This document shows, one piece after another, positions 1 through 10,097 of a stretch of 64,000 nt of DNA. The position numbers were made by a program, and so were the translations under genes. The notes below the pieces were generated by a model. That model was not told the origin of the DNA. It worked only from the letters and a program-made list of their open reading frames with translations, and did no database searches. The DNA is taken from contig NZ_LSSW01000026.1 in the NCBI RefSeq assembly GCF_001567565.1, positions 108,907 to 172,906 of the forward strand, written 5' to 3'. The first letter of the stretch is position 1; each line of letters starts with the position of its first letter. The stretch is from Ectopseudomonas composti. Its GTDB lineage: Bacteria > Pseudomonadota > Gammaproteobacteria > Pseudomonadales > Pseudomonadaceae.

Positions 1-220
1 GCTCGGTGCTGCGGGCGCGGTGGAAGCGATCTTCTGCGTGCTGGCGCTGCGTGATCAGGTCGCACCGCCGACCATCAACCTGGACGAGCCGGACGAAGGC
101 TGCGACCTGGACTTCGTGGCGCACCAGGCCAAAGCCATGCCGATCGAAATCGCCCTGTCGAACTCCTTCGGTTTTGGTGGCACCAACGGCTCGCTGCTGT
201 TCCGTCGGTACCACGGCTGA
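1..220 (+). CDS. fabF: beta-ketoacyl-ACP synthase II, C-terminal fragment
   Basis: The window opens inside a gene; the open frame from base 2 encodes the last 72 residues of a condensing enzyme of fatty-acid elongation. The fragment carries the small-residue stretch LGAAGAVEA that follows the catalytic His region in FabF, the conserved PTIN strand, and the C-terminal NSFGFGGTN motif typical of KAS II. The active-site Cys and both His lie upstream of the window. The stop codon TGA shares its last base with the ATG of pabC, so the two genes are translationally coupled, as in other pseudomonads where fabF precedes pabC. The family assignment is firm; only the 5' end is missing. Confidence 0.93.
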   Translation, partial: LGAAGAVEAIFCVLALRDQVAPPTINLDEPDEGCDLDFVAHQAKAMPIEIALSNSFGFGGTNGSLLFRRYHG

Positions 221-1035
221 TGCTGAGCTGGGTCAACGGCGCGCCCGGCGAGCAGTTGTCGGTTCGTGACCGTGGCCTGGCTTACGGCGATGGTCTGTTC
301 GAGACCATCGCTGTGCGTGGCGGGCGCATCCCGCTACTGGCGCGGCATATGACGCGCCTGGCCGATGGTTGTCGGCGGTTGTCCATCCCCCTCGATCTGC
401 TCCTCATGGAGCGTGAGCTGCAGGCGTTCGCCCAGCAGGTGGGTGAGGGTGTGGCCAAACTCATCGTCACCCGCGGCGAGGGGCAGCGCGGCTATGCGCC
501 ACCACAACCCTGTCAGCCACTGCGCATCCTGCAGGCCGCAGCGGCGCCGCAGTACCCCGTTGCCCATGCCGAACAGGGCGTGCGTCTATTTCCCTGTGCC
601 ACTCGTTTGGCCGAGCAGCCGGCGCTGGCCGGGCTCAAGCATATCAATCGACTGGAGCAGGTGTTGGCGCGCGCCGAGTGGCAGGACGCCGACTGCGCCG
701 AGGGCCTGATGCGGGACAGCAGTGGGCGGGTCATCGAGGGCGTTTACAGCAATCTGTTTCTCGTCGTCGACGCTGGGCTGGTGACGGCCGATCTGTCGCG
801 CTGCGGCGTGGCCGGGGTGATGCGAGCCGAGATCCTGCAGCAGGCGCGGGTGCTCGGGTTATCCATCGAGTTACGCGATATTTCCCTCGACGAACTGCTG
901 GATGCCGATGAAGTCTTTCTCTGCAACAGCCTTTACGGCATCTGGCCTGTACGGGCGCTGCAAGAGCGACACTGGTCGGTCGGGCCGCTCACCCGTAAAC
1001 TGCAGGCCATCGTCTGCGACCTACTGAGTAAATAA
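220..1035 (+). CDS. pabC: 4-amino-4-deoxychorismate lyase
   Basis: This 271-residue PLP enzyme is a fold type IV aminotransferase-like lyase. It converts aminodeoxychorismate to p-aminobenzoate and pyruvate in folate synthesis. The N-terminal RDRGLAYGDGLFET motif and the LKHINRLEQVLAR segment with the PLP-binding Lys are characteristic of PabC, as is the C-terminal VFLCNSLYGIWPV strand. Its length is normal for the family. The ATG overlaps the fabF stop by one base, and mltG follows after 3 bases, so it sits in one fabF-pabC-mltG-tmk-holB transcription unit. Branched-chain aminotransferases share the fold but are longer and have different substrate loops. Confidence 0.95.
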   Translation: MLSWVNGAPGEQLSVRDRGLAYGDGLFETIAVRGGRIPLLARHMTRLADGCRRLSIPLDLLLMERELQAFAQQVGEGVAKLIVTRGEGQRGYAPPQPCQPLRILQAAAAPQYPVAHAEQGVRLFPCATRLAEQPALAGLKHINRLEQVLARAEWQDADCAEGLMRDSSGRVIEGVYSNLFLVVDAGLVTADLSRCGVAGVMRAEILQQARVLGLSIELRDISLDELLDADEVFLCNSLYGIWPVRALQERHWSVGPLTRKLQAIVCDLLSK

Positions 1036-1038
1036 CTG

Positions 1039-2094
1039 GTGCTACGCAAGATCTTGGTGCTGCTCGAGTGCGGCGTGCTACTGGCTGCGCTGCTGGTAGT
1101 CGTTGCCGCCTGGCAACAGCAGAGGGCGCTCGAACAGCCCCTGCATCTGAATGAAGAAATGCTTCTGGAAGTGCCCTCTGGCGCGACCCCGAGCGGGTTG
1201 CTCAATCGCCTCGAAGCGCAGGGCGTGATCGACAACGCCTTCTGGTTGCGTCTTTACTGGCGTTTCAATCTGCGTGGTCCGGCCATGCACAGCGGCGAAT
1301 ATCGCCTGCTTCCACAGCAGACTGCGCGAGACATGCTTGGCCTGTGGCAACGTGGCGAGGTGGTGCAGTACAGCCTGACGCTGGTCGAGGGCTGGAATTT
1401 CCGGCAGGTGCGTGCGGCCCTGGGACGCCAGGAGCGTCTGGAGCAGCGTCTGGCCGATCTCACCGATGCCCAGTTGATGGAGCGCCTGGGCATGGCCGGG
1501 CAGAATCCGGAGGGGCGTTTCTTTCCCGATACCTACCGCTACGTGCGTGGCATGAGCGACGAGGACCTGCTCAGGAAGGCCAGCGCGCGCCTGGAAAGCG
1601 TACTGGACGAAGAGTGGCAGCAGCGTGCCGAGGGCTTGCCGTATCGCGAGCCCTACGATGCGCTGATCATGGCCTCGATGATCGAGAAGGAAACCGGCGT
1701 GCCCGAGGAGCGTGGCGAAATCGCCGGTGTGTTCGTCCGCCGTCTGCGCATGGGCATGCGCCTGCAGACCGACCCAACGGTGATCTACGGTATGGGCGAG
1801 CGCTATAACGGCCGCATCACCCGCGCCGACCTGCGTACGCCGACGCCCTATAACACCTACACCATCGACGGCATGCCGCCGACGCCCATCGCCATGGTCG
1901 GCCGCGAGGCGATCAACGCTGCGCTCAACCCGCTCGATGGCCGCTCTCTGTATTTCGTCGCGCGAGGCGACGGTAGCCACGTGTTCTCCAACACCCTGGC
2001 CGAGCACAATCGCGCGGTGCGCGAGTATCAGCTCAAGCGTCGCGCCGACTATCGCTCCAGCCCCGCGCCGCGCGCGGCGGCCGAAACTGAATAA
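1039..2094 (+). CDS. mltG: endolytic murein transglycosylase MltG (YceG family)
   Basis: This 351-residue inner-membrane protein cleaves nascent peptidoglycan glycan strands and is thought to set their length. A single transmembrane segment lies near residues 6-26, followed by a LysM-like region and the YceG catalytic domain. The signature block around residues 212-225 (MASMIEKETG) contains the conserved catalytic Glu, and the downstream RLQTDPTVIYG, TPYNTYTIDGMPP and YFVARGDGSHVF stretches are family hallmarks. The start is a GTG three bases after the pabC stop; no better in-frame ATG precedes the membrane segment. The pabC-mltG-tmk-holB order is conserved in gammaproteobacteria. Confidence 0.94.
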   Translation: MLRKILVLLECGVLLAALLVVVAAWQQQRALEQPLHLNEEMLLEVPSGATPSGLLNRLEAQGVIDNAFWLRLYWRFNLRGPAMHSGEYRLLPQQTARDMLGLWQRGEVVQYSLTLVEGWNFRQVRAALGRQERLEQRLADLTDAQLMERLGMAGQNPEGRFFPDTYRYVRGMSDEDLLRKASARLESVLDEEWQQRAEGLPYREPYDALIMASMIEKETGVPEERGEIAGVFVRRLRMGMRLQTDPTVIYGMGERYNGRITRADLRTPTPYNTYTIDGMPPTPIAMVGREAINAALNPLDGRSLYFVARGDGSHVFSNTLAEHNRAVREYQLKRRADYRSSPAPRAAAETE

Positions 2095-3721
<1,627 letters not shown>

Positions 3722-3785
3722 GCCGAGTCGGGTAGCAGGATTCGGCAGGCCGTCACATTCTGCTGGCTGCCTGCCACCCGGTTGT

Positions 3786-3815
3786 TTGCGCATGAGTATG
3801 AACAGGCCCTAGAAT
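3786..3815 (+). promoter_or_regulatory. candidate sigma-70-like promoter for pilZ
   Basis: A TTGCGC hexamer (3786-3791) and TAGAAT (3810-3815) are separated by 18 bases and end about 34 bases before the pilZ start. This fits an additional promoter in the holB-pilZ gap. It is a visual match only, and readthrough from holB is equally possible. Confidence 0.3.
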
Positions 3816-3849
3816 CAGCCATTAAGCAATAAACGCCAGGAATGCGCTG

Positions 3850-4206
3850 ATGAGCCTGCCACCCAATCTGGGTCCCCGTAACGGAATTCTGTCCCTGACC
3901 ATCAAGGATAAGTCCGTGCTGTACGCGGCCTACATGCCTTTCATCAAGAATGGCGGTCTCTTCATTCCCACCAACAAGAGCTACAAGCTCGGTGACGAAG
4001 TGTTCATGCTGCTCAACCTGATGGACGAGCCGGAGAAAATTCCGGTTGCTGGCAAGGTGGTGTGGATCACCCCGAAGGGCGCTCAGGGCAACCGCGCCGC
4101 TGGTGTCGGTGTGCAGTTCAACGATGGCGACAACACCGCGCGCAACAAGATCGAAACCTACCTCGCCGGCGCGCTGAAGTCTGATCGGCCGACCCATACG
4201 ATGTAA
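3850..4206 (+). CDS. pilZ: type IV pilus assembly protein PilZ
   Basis: This 118-residue cytosolic protein is the founding member of the PilZ domain family and is needed for type IV pilus biogenesis. It starts MSLPPNLGPRNGILSLTIKD and continues with the beta-barrel core through VWITPKGAQGNRAAGVGVQF. The RxxxR and DxSxxG c-di-GMP-binding motifs of other PilZ-domain proteins are not evident. This agrees with PilZ itself being a degenerate, non-binding member that acts through protein partners such as FimX and PilB. Its position between holB and tatD is the standard Pseudomonas arrangement. Confidence 0.95.
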   Translation: MSLPPNLGPRNGILSLTIKDKSVLYAAYMPFIKNGGLFIPTNKSYKLGDEVFMLLNLMDEPEKIPVAGKVVWITPKGAQGNRAAGVGVQFNDGDNTARNKIETYLAGALKSDRPTHTM

Positions 4207-4230
4207 GTCTTCTGGCCGCGAGCTCGTATC

Positions 4231-4254
4231 GTCGCGGCTAAAGCCCCTCCCACA
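4231..4254. repeat. REP-like half-element (GGGAGGGGCTTTAGCCGCGA family)
   Basis: The pilZ-tatD gap carries, in minus orientation, the motif TGTGGGAGGGGCTTTAGCCGCGA. The same motif recurs at about 10036, 34060, 34210, 34360 and 51015. It looks like a short palindromic extragenic repeat of the kind common between Pseudomonas genes. A partner arm (GCCGCGA, 4215-4221) allows a small stem. Confidence 0.6.
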
Positions 4255-4317
4255 CGACCAGGCACCTGCTGCTTTCGATTACAATTCGGGCTTTCCCTTT
4301 GCCCGAGTTTTCCCGCT

Positions 4318-5100
4318 GTGCTGATCGACTCCCATTGCCACCTTGATCGTCTCGACCTCGCTGCCCACGGTGGCTCGCTGGATGCTGCCCTGGATGCGGC
4401 GCGCGGCGCCGGCGTAGGCCACTTCCTGTGCATTGGCGTCAGCGCTGACAATGCCGCAACGGTCAAGGGCCTGGCCGAACGTTATGACGATGTCGATTGC
4501 TCGGTGGGCGTGCATCCGCTGGATCTGGAGCCGGGTGCGGCGCCAGCGCTGGACTGGCTACTCGGTGAGCTGGCGCATCCGAAGGTTGTCGCCATCGGCG
4601 AAACCGGCCTGGATTACCACTACGAGCCGGAGTCTGCGGCACTGCAGCAGGCCTCCTTCCGTCTGCATCTGGAGGCCGCGCGCATCACTGGCAAGCCGGT
4701 GATCGTGCATACCCGTGAGGCCCGTGCCGACACCCTGGCGCTGCTGCGCGAAGCGGCGTTGCCACAGGCCGGCGTACTGCATTGCTTCACCGAAGACTGG
4801 GAAATGGCCAAGGCCGCGCTGGATATCGGCTTCTACATTTCCCTGTCGGGCATCGTCACCTTCCGCAACGCCGAAGCGCTGCGTGAAGTGGCGCGCCAGG
4901 TGCCGGCCGATCGTCTGCTGGTGGAGACCGACTCGCCCTACCTGGCACCGGTACCGCACCGTGGCAAGCCCAACCTGCCGCAGTACGTGCGTGAGGTCGC
5001 CGAGTATCTGGCCGTGCTGCGCGGGGTGAGCTACGAAGCGCTGGCCGAGCAGACCTCGAACAACTTCAAGCGTCTGTTCCCGCTGGCCAGCGTCGCCTGA
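4318..5100 (+). CDS. TatD family metal-dependent hydrolase (DNase)
   Basis: This 260-residue TIM-barrel hydrolase contains DSHCHLD near the N-terminus (D4, H6, H8), the GETGLDYHY strand near residues 94-102, a VHTREA metal ligand region, the HCFTED motif and the C-terminal VETDSPYLAP block. Together these define the TatD/YcfH group. Members are Mg-dependent 3'-5' exonucleases or related hydrolases in the cytosol. The start is a GTG directly before the LIDSHCH strand; no upstream ATG keeps the family N-terminus. It follows pilZ after 111 bases. Whether it corresponds to TatD or its paralogue YcfH cannot be settled by eye. Confidence 0.9.
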   Translation: MLIDSHCHLDRLDLAAHGGSLDAALDAARGAGVGHFLCIGVSADNAATVKGLAERYDDVDCSVGVHPLDLEPGAAPALDWLLGELAHPKVVAIGETGLDYHYEPESAALQQASFRLHLEAARITGKPVIVHTREARADTLALLREAALPQAGVLHCFTEDWEMAKAALDIGFYISLSGIVTFRNAEALREVARQVPADRLLVETDSPYLAPVPHRGKPNLPQYVREVAEYLAVLRGVSYEALAEQTSNNFKRLFPLASVA

Positions 5101-5138
5101 ATCCGCGCTAGGTGTGGCGCGTATGAGCCCGCGCAGGC

Positions 5139-5174
5139 AAAAAAAACCCGGATTCTGGGGGATGAATCCGGGTT
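5139..5174 (-). terminator. rho-independent terminator for the class V aminotransferase gene
   Basis: Read on the minus strand, AACCCGGATTC and GAATCCGGGTT form an 11-bp stem with an 8-base loop, followed by a run of eight T. It lies about 175 bases beyond the aminotransferase stop. On the plus strand the stem lacks a T tract, although it may still limit readthrough from tatD. Confidence 0.75.
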
Positions 5175-5348
5175 AAGACCATTAGGAGTAAATCAAGGTA
5201 CGCGGTCCACGGTACCTTGGCTGGCGGGGCACTTGGGGGGAGATGCCGCACACCAGTAAATTTCAGTATTGGCCATGATCGGCGAGCGTCCAGGCCAAAG
5301 CCTGAGTTTTTTAAACGGATTTGGAATACCGCGGACGCTGTTGAGTCC

Positions 5349-6482
5349 TCACCCTTTTGCCAGCTGGGTTAGCAGACCCAAGGTCTCTTCGATTACCTGC
5401 TCGCTGGTGTAGAAATGCGGCGACAGGCGCACACCTGGACCACGCTGCACGCAGATCACCTGCTCCTCGCGCAGACGTTGGTACAGCGCCGGATTTGCCC
5501 AGCCTGCCAGGCTGAAATTGAGGATGCCGGCGCGGCGCGCAGGGGCGAGCGGGCTATGGATCATTGCGCCGGGTAGTCGGCGAATCCCGTCGTCGAAGCG
5601 CTGTATCCGTTCTGCCAGCAAGGCGCCGACGGTGGTCATGCCGATTTCTTCAAGCAACGACAGGCTCGCCTCCAGGGCGAAGGCGCCAAGCATGTTCGGA
5701 CTGCCGCATTCGAAGCGCCTGGCACTGCGCGCCGGTTGCCAGTCCTGGCGGGTGTAATCGCCGGCATGCTCCAGCATGTGCCAGCCGTACTCGTGAAGTT
5801 TCAGCTGATCGCGTACCGCGCTGCGGCAATAGAACACGCCCAGGCCTTCCGGGCCGAGCATCCATTTGTGACCGTCGGCCATGGCGAAGTCGCAGTCGTA
5901 GGCCTGGACATCGAAGGGCAGGGCGCCCAGTTGCTGGATGGCATCGATGCAAAACAGCACGCCATGCTGGCGGCAGCCACGACCTAGGCGCGGCAGATCC
6001 AGGCGCAGGCCGCTGGCGAACTGCACGGCACTGACTGACAGCAAACGCGTGCGTGGCGTGAAGGCGGCGAGCAGCGCGGCTTCCGGATCCTCGCTCTTGA
6101 GACTGACCTCGACTACCTCGACACCCTGGGCGGCCAGCGCCAGCCAGACGATTCGGTTGGAGGGAAATTCCTCGTCGCTGATGATCACCTGGTCGCCGGC
6201 CCGCCAGTCCAGACCGAAGGCCACGAAGGACAGTGCCTCGGACGTATTCTTGACCAGGGCAATGTCACCGGTGCTTGGTGCGTTCAGCAGGCGCACGAGC
6301 CGTTCGCGCAGGCTACGCTCAAGTTTCAGCCAGTCGGGATAGTCACGCGCGCCGCTGGTCATGTTCGCTTCCGAGAACCGCCGCACCGCATCAGCACTGC
6401 GTTTCGGCCAGGGGGCGACCGCCGCATGGTTCAGATAGCGCAGTCCGTTTTCTTGGGGGAACTCATCATGAAACACGTACAT
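5349..6482 (-). CDS. class V aminotransferase-like PLP enzyme (NifS/CsdA-like fold)
   Basis: This 377-residue PLP enzyme of the fold type I, class V group includes cysteine desulfurases and isopenicillin-N epimerase-like proteins. TSEALSFVAFG (residues 80-90) and EEFPSN are cofactor-phosphate and substrate-loop motifs, FCIDAIQ (178-184) holds the Asp that pairs with the pyridine N, and DGHKWML (203-209) has the Schiff-base Lys206. I took the ATG at 6482 because upstream in-frame sequence runs into the divergent TetR gene and does not resemble the family. No mobile Cys loop typical of IscS is seen, so a desulfurase role is not supported. It lies divergent from a TetR regulator with 75 bases between. 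Confidence 0.85.
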   Translation of the reverse strand: MYVFHDEFPQENGLRYLNHAAVAPWPKRSADAVRRFSEANMTSGARDYPDWLKLERSLRERLVRLLNAPSTGDIALVKNTSEALSFVAFGLDWRAGDQVIISDEEFPSNRIVWLALAAQGVEVVEVSLKSEDPEAALLAAFTPRTRLLSVSAVQFASGLRLDLPRLGRGCRQHGVLFCIDAIQQLGALPFDVQAYDCDFAMADGHKWMLGPEGLGVFYCRSAVRDQLKLHEYGWHMLEHAGDYTRQDWQPARSARRFECGSPNMLGAFALEASLSLLEEIGMTTVGALLAERIQRFDDGIRRLPGAMIHSPLAPARRAGILNFSLAGWANPALYQRLREEQVICVQRGPGVRLSPHFYTSEQVIEETLGLLTQLAKG

Positions 6483-6485
6483 GGT

Positions 6486-6496
6486 CGGATGATCCG
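6486..6496. promoter_or_regulatory. short palindrome between the aminotransferase and TetR genes
   Basis: CGGATGATCCG is a perfect 5-1-5 palindrome four bases upstream of the minus-strand ATG, in the 75-base intergenic space shared with the TetR gene. It is a plausible operator half or full site for the neighbouring regulator, but is too short to be convincing alone. Confidence 0.25.
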
Positions 6497-6557
6497 TGCA
6501 ATTTGGCGGCATTTGGGCATAATAGGCGGCTTCGATTTTTGACCCCGTAGTCCCTTT

Positions 6558-7178
6558 ATGCAGAAAGAACCCCGTAAGGTCCGCGAATTCCGTCGCCGCG
6601 AGCAAGAGATTCTCGATACCGCGCTGAAACTCTTCCTCGACCAAGGAGAAGACAGCGTGACCGTCGAGATGATCGCTGATGCGGTCGGTATCGGCAAAGG
6701 CACTATCTATAAGCACTTCAAGTCCAAGGCGGAGATCTACCTGCGCCTGATGCTCGACTACGAGCGCGATCTCAACGAGCTGCTGCATTCGGCTGACGTG
6801 GATCGTGACAAGGAAGCGCTGTCGCGTGCGTACTTCGAATTCCGCATGCGCGACCCACAGCGCTATCGCCTGTTCGACCGCCTGGAAGAGAAGGTGGTCA
6901 AGGGCAACCAGGTGCCGGAGATGGTCGAGCAGCTGCACAAGATCCGTGCATCCAACTTCGAGCGTTTGACCCAGCTGATCAAGGGACGCATCGCCGAGGG
7001 CAAGCTGGAAGACGTGCCGCCATACTTCCACTACTGCGCTGCCTGGGCGCTGGTGCATGGCGCCGTGGCGTTGTATCACTCGCCGTTCTGGAGCAACGTG
7101 CTCGAGGATCAGGAAGGTTTCTTCCAGTTCCTGATGGATATCGGCGTACGCATGGGTAACAAGCGCAAGCGCGACTGA
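6558..7178 (+). CDS. TetR/AcrR family transcriptional regulator
   Basis: This 206-residue dimeric repressor-type protein has an N-terminal TetR DNA-binding domain at about residues 15-60. It includes the recognition-helix block MIADAVGIGKGTIYKHF, and the rest is an all-helical ligand/dimer domain containing the aromatic stretch FHYCAAWALVHGAVALYH. Position, downstream of tatD and divergent from the aminotransferase, corresponds to a conserved Pseudomonas regulator. The ligand and targets are not evident from sequence. Regulation of itself and of the divergent gene through the shared 75-base gap is the obvious hypothesis. Confidence 0.9.
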   Translation: MQKEPRKVREFRRREQEILDTALKLFLDQGEDSVTVEMIADAVGIGKGTIYKHFKSKAEIYLRLMLDYERDLNELLHSADVDRDKEALSRAYFEFRMRDPQRYRLFDRLEEKVVKGNQVPEMVEQLHKIRASNFERLTQLIKGRIAEGKLEDVPPYFHYCAAWALVHGAVALYHSPFWSNVLEDQEGFFQFLMDIGVRMGNKRKRD

Positions 7179-7308
7179 ACCCATACGGGGTGCGCCCGGG
7201 CGACCCCGACCTGCGGTAAATGCGACCCCGCTCATTCAGCCGGCCTATGGTCCATGTGCCGCGGTCGGCTGCGGCGATATACTCCCGCCATTCCCATCGG
7301 AGTTCGCC

Positions 7309-8277
7309 ATGATCGTTGACCGCCAGGGCAGACGCTTTCGCAACCTTCGCGTCAGCCTGACCGCCGCTTGCAACTACGCCTGTACCTACTGTGTACCGAA
7401 CGGCAAGCGTCTGGTCGCCGCCCAGGATGAACTCTCCGCTGACGCCATGGCGCGCGGTGTGGCGTACCTGATCGAAGCCGCCGGCATTGAGCGCCTGCGC
7501 ATCACCGGTGGTGAACCGCTGGTCAGCACGCGCCTGGAGCCTTTCCTGCGCCAGGTTAGCCAACTCGGCCTCGACGACATCAGCCTGACCACCAACGGCC
7601 AGCTGCTCGAGCGCAAGCTGCCGCTGCTGGCCGAATGCGGGATTCGCCGTCTGAACGTGTCCCTCGACACGCTCGACGCCGATGCCTTTCGCGGTATCGC
7701 CCGTGGCGGTGACCTGGCCACCGTACTGGCCGGCATGGAAGCTGCGCGTGAAGCGGGGATGAAGATCAAGGTCAATATGGTGCCGCTGCGCGGGCAGAAC
7801 CTCGACCAGGTGCTGCCGCTGCTGGAGTACTGCCTGGAGCGTGGTTTCGAACTGCGCTTCATCGAGCTGATGCGCATGGGCCACCTGGCGCGCGACCCTA
7901 ACGCCTTCAACCAGCAGTTCGTTGGCCTGCCGGAGCTGCTCGAGCTGATCGGCAGTCGCCACCAATACGTTCAGGCCAGCGCTCCGGTCGACGCCACGGC
8001 GATGCGCTACGCCATTCCCGGTGCTGGTCATTTCGGTGTGATCGCCAACGAGAGCGTGCCGTTCTGCCGTACCTGCTCGCGCCTGCGCCTGTCGTCCACC
8101 GGCTGGCTGCATGGTTGCCTGTCGTCGAGCAACCGCCACTACGTTGGTGACCTGCTGGACAAGCCCCGTCACCAGGCCCTGCCGGCGCTCCAGCGCCTGC
8201 TGGTCAAGGCGCTGGGTGACAAACAGGACCTGGCGTTCTCCGGCGGCGTCACCGTGATGAAGATCATCGGCGGCTGA
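7309..8277 (+). CDS. moaA: GTP 3',8-cyclase (molybdenum cofactor biosynthesis)
   Basis: This 322-residue radical-SAM enzyme performs the first step of molybdopterin synthesis, converting GTP to 3',8-cyclo-7,8-dihydro-GTP. The N-terminal 4Fe-4S cluster motif CxxxCxxC is C21, C25, C28. The C-terminal substrate cluster motif CxxCx13C is C253, C256, C270, which separates MoaA from other radical-SAM proteins. The SAM-binding GGEP motif (ITGGEPL) and the terminal Gly-Gly are also present. The gene stands alone with no other moa gene nearby, as is common in pseudomonads with dispersed mo genes. The start ATG is preceded by a GGAG-like sequence. All essential residues are intact. Confidence 0.92.
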   Translation: MIVDRQGRRFRNLRVSLTAACNYACTYCVPNGKRLVAAQDELSADAMARGVAYLIEAAGIERLRITGGEPLVSTRLEPFLRQVSQLGLDDISLTTNGQLLERKLPLLAECGIRRLNVSLDTLDADAFRGIARGGDLATVLAGMEAAREAGMKIKVNMVPLRGQNLDQVLPLLEYCLERGFELRFIELMRMGHLARDPNAFNQQFVGLPELLELIGSRHQYVQASAPVDATAMRYAIPGAGHFGVIANESVPFCRTCSRLRLSSTGWLHGCLSSSNRHYVGDLLDKPRHQALPALQRLLVKALGDKQDLAFSGGVTVMKIIGG

Positions 8278-8289
8278 GCCGCTACTGAC

Positions 8290-9039
8290 TCAGTCGTTAC
8301 GGATGGCCACCGGCGTCATCCGTTGTGCCCAGATCGCCAGGCACACCATCAGCGCCAGGATGCCTGCCAGCACGGCCGATGAGCCGATGGTGCCGAGGTC
8401 CAGCCCGCCATTTTCCGTGCTCTTGGTCAGCACGTCACCGAGGGTGGCGCCGAACGGGCGAGTGAGCACGAAGGCGATCCAGAACAAGGCCACGCGCGAC
8501 AGTTTCGTCCGGTAGTAGGCGACCGCTACCACAGCCAACAGGCTGCCGATCAGCAGAGCGCCGCCAGCGAAGCCCAGGCCCGAGTCATCGGCCAGGTAGT
8601 CGCCCAGCGCGGTGCCCAGCGTGTTGGAAACGAGGATGGCGCCCCAGTAGAACAGCTCACCGCGACGGCTGCTGATGTGATCCACCGAGAGCGATTTTTC
8701 GCTCAGCCGCCAGGCCGTCAGTACGCTGACCAGCAGCGTCACCAGCACCAGCGCTCCTGCGGCATAACCCAGCCCCAGCGATCGATCCATGAAGTCCGAC
8801 AGCGTCGTACCGGCTGTGCTGGTGGTGAGAATCACCGTCCAGTAGAGCGCAGGTTGATAGCTGCGTGCGCGCAGTTGGCCGAGCAGGGAGACGACGAACA
8901 GGCTCAGCAGCAGCACCGAGCTCATTGCATAGCCCACATCCAGGGTCATCGACAGCAGGTCGCCGGTGGTTTCGCCGAGCGTAGTGGCACAGATTTTCAT
9001 GACCCAGAAGGCCAGGGTGATCTGGGGGAGTTTGTTCAT
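8290..9039 (-). CDS. COG4705-type integral membrane protein with internal four-fold motif repeat
   Basis: This 249-residue, very hydrophobic protein has about seven to eight predicted membrane segments and resembles the uncharacterised membrane-anchored proteins of the COG4705 type. A short motif of the form T/F-x-G-x-T/A-x-G/S-D recurs four times (TLGETTGD, TAGTTLSD, TLGTALGD, PFGATLGD), about 60 residues apart, so the protein is an internal quadruplication. I used the ATG at 9039 because GAGG sits at the right distance upstream; a GTG five codons earlier is possible. Function is unknown; the polar motif repeated inside membrane segments suggests ion or small-solute binding, which is inference. 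It converges on moaA. Confidence 0.75.
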   Translation of the reverse strand: MNKLPQITLAFWVMKICATTLGETTGDLLSMTLDVGYAMSSVLLLSLFVVSLLGQLRARSYQPALYWTVILTTSTAGTTLSDFMDRSLGLGYAAGALVLVTLLVSVLTAWRLSEKSLSVDHISSRRGELFYWGAILVSNTLGTALGDYLADDSGLGFAGGALLIGSLLAVVAVAYYRTKLSRVALFWIAFVLTRPFGATLGDVLTKSTENGGLDLGTIGSSAVLAGILALMVCLAIWAQRMTPVAIRND

Positions 9040-9247
9040 GGGCGCGCCTCGCACAGTGCCAAGGAATTTGGCAGGTGTCGCAGCCTAGGCAGTGGCGTGT
9101 AGAGGCCGCGTCAAAAACGCATCAAAAAAACGTCAAAGCCAATGGACGCAACCAGCGAAGAGCCAGGGCGCCACCAGGCCTGGCGCAGAACCTGCATCTG
9201 TGCCATATCCGCCGGTTTTCCGTCACCGGCATGAGGAGGATGGACTG

Positions 9248-9850
9248 ATGCGAAACCTGCTTCTACTGGTGGCGCTGCTGGGGTTGGCTGGGTGCATGAA
9301 GGTCAGTGATCTGGCCAGCGGCGCCGAGTACCAGCTGCGCGACGCCGGTTTTCTCGACCATGGTCGCACCGAGCGCATGGCTTCGCGGCGCCTGCAGCAG
9401 GACTCCTTCATCTACATCGCCCAGGGCCATTTCGTGCCGCCAGGTCACGGCTACCCGAGACCCAACGTGGTGGCCGAGGAGGCGTTCAAGGGGTTCGTCG
9501 AGTACTTCCCGCTGGTGCGTCGTGCGCGTGAGCCGGCAGGCCTGGACGAAGCCATGGCCGAAGCCCGCGCCGCAGGCGCGCACTATCTGCTTTACGCCCG
9601 TTTCGCCTACAGCGACGACCGTATCGGCAACGAGGATGAGTGGATGGATCAGGAAGCACTTGATCGCCTCGGTACCGACCGCGCATCGATCCAGCTGATG
9701 CTGATCGAAACCAATACCCGCTTTCTGGTGGACACGGCGCGAATCCGCAGTCGTGGCGGATTCCTGACGTTCTACGATGCCCAGCCGCAGGACCTGATCG
9801 GCCCGCCGCTGCATGACTATGCGCGTAGCCTGCTGGGTGTCGGGCGCTAG
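9248..9850 (+). CDS. DUF4823-type lipoprotein
   Basis: This 200-residue protein begins MRNLLLLVALLGLAGC. That is a short lipoprotein signal with lipobox LAGC and lipidated Cys16, so it should be membrane anchored; Met at +2 is compatible with outer-membrane sorting. The body matches, by recollection, the Pseudomonas DUF4823 family of unknown function. The start is supported by an AGGAGGA ribosome site (9234-9240). The open frame extends upstream but loses the signal peptide. A MITE-like element begins at its stop codon. Confidence 0.8.
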   Translation: MRNLLLLVALLGLAGCMKVSDLASGAEYQLRDAGFLDHGRTERMASRRLQQDSFIYIAQGHFVPPGHGYPRPNVVAEEAFKGFVEYFPLVRRAREPAGLDEAMAEARAAGAHYLLYARFAYSDDRIGNEDEWMDQEALDRLGTDRASIQLMLIETNTRFLVDTARIRSRGGFLTFYDAQPQDLIGPPLHDYARSLLGVGR

Positions 9851-10006
9851 GCTCTGTACGAAAAATACCTGCGCTCGGTGATGCTGCGTTGAAATTGCTC
9901 TCAGAATGCTAATTTACAGCACGTAAACTGCGCTTCTTCGAGCGATTTCGCGGGGCCGCCATCGGTATTGCCTGGCCTTCGCTCGACGACTTTTCTTACA
10001 AAGCCT
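9849..10006. repeat. MITE-like palindromic element, copy 1
   Basis: This 158-base element has imperfect 16-base terminal inverted repeats (AGGCTCTGTACGAAAA at 9849 and the complement of AGGCTTTGTAAGAAAA at 9991; 14 of 16 match). Its core (GCTGCGTT, CTCAGAATGCT, ATTTACA, CACGTAAACTGCGC) recurs in two other places in the window. It begins within the stop codon of the upstream lipoprotein gene, which suggests insertion at or very near the gene end. No coding capacity is visible. Confidence 0.7.
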
Positions 10007-10035
10007 GAGAGTGGGGGTAATCGGCGCGCTGCTCT

Positions 10036-10058
10036 TGTGGGAGGGGCTTTAGCCGCGA
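10036..10058 (+). repeat. REP-like half-element
   Basis: TGTGGGAGGGGCTTTAGCCGCGA appears here once, sandwiched between two MITE-like elements. It is identical to copies in the 34-kb tandem repeat and near-identical to others between genes. Confidence 0.6.
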
Positions 10059-10097
10059 CAGGTGGCAGGGTGTATCCTCTTCGGTTCGCGGCAATAG

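Noticed and set aside
6483..7235. N-terminal extension of the minus-strand aminotransferase into the TetR gene
   Set aside because: The extension overlaps the whole regulator and does not resemble the family; a clear ATG gives the normal N-terminus at 6482.
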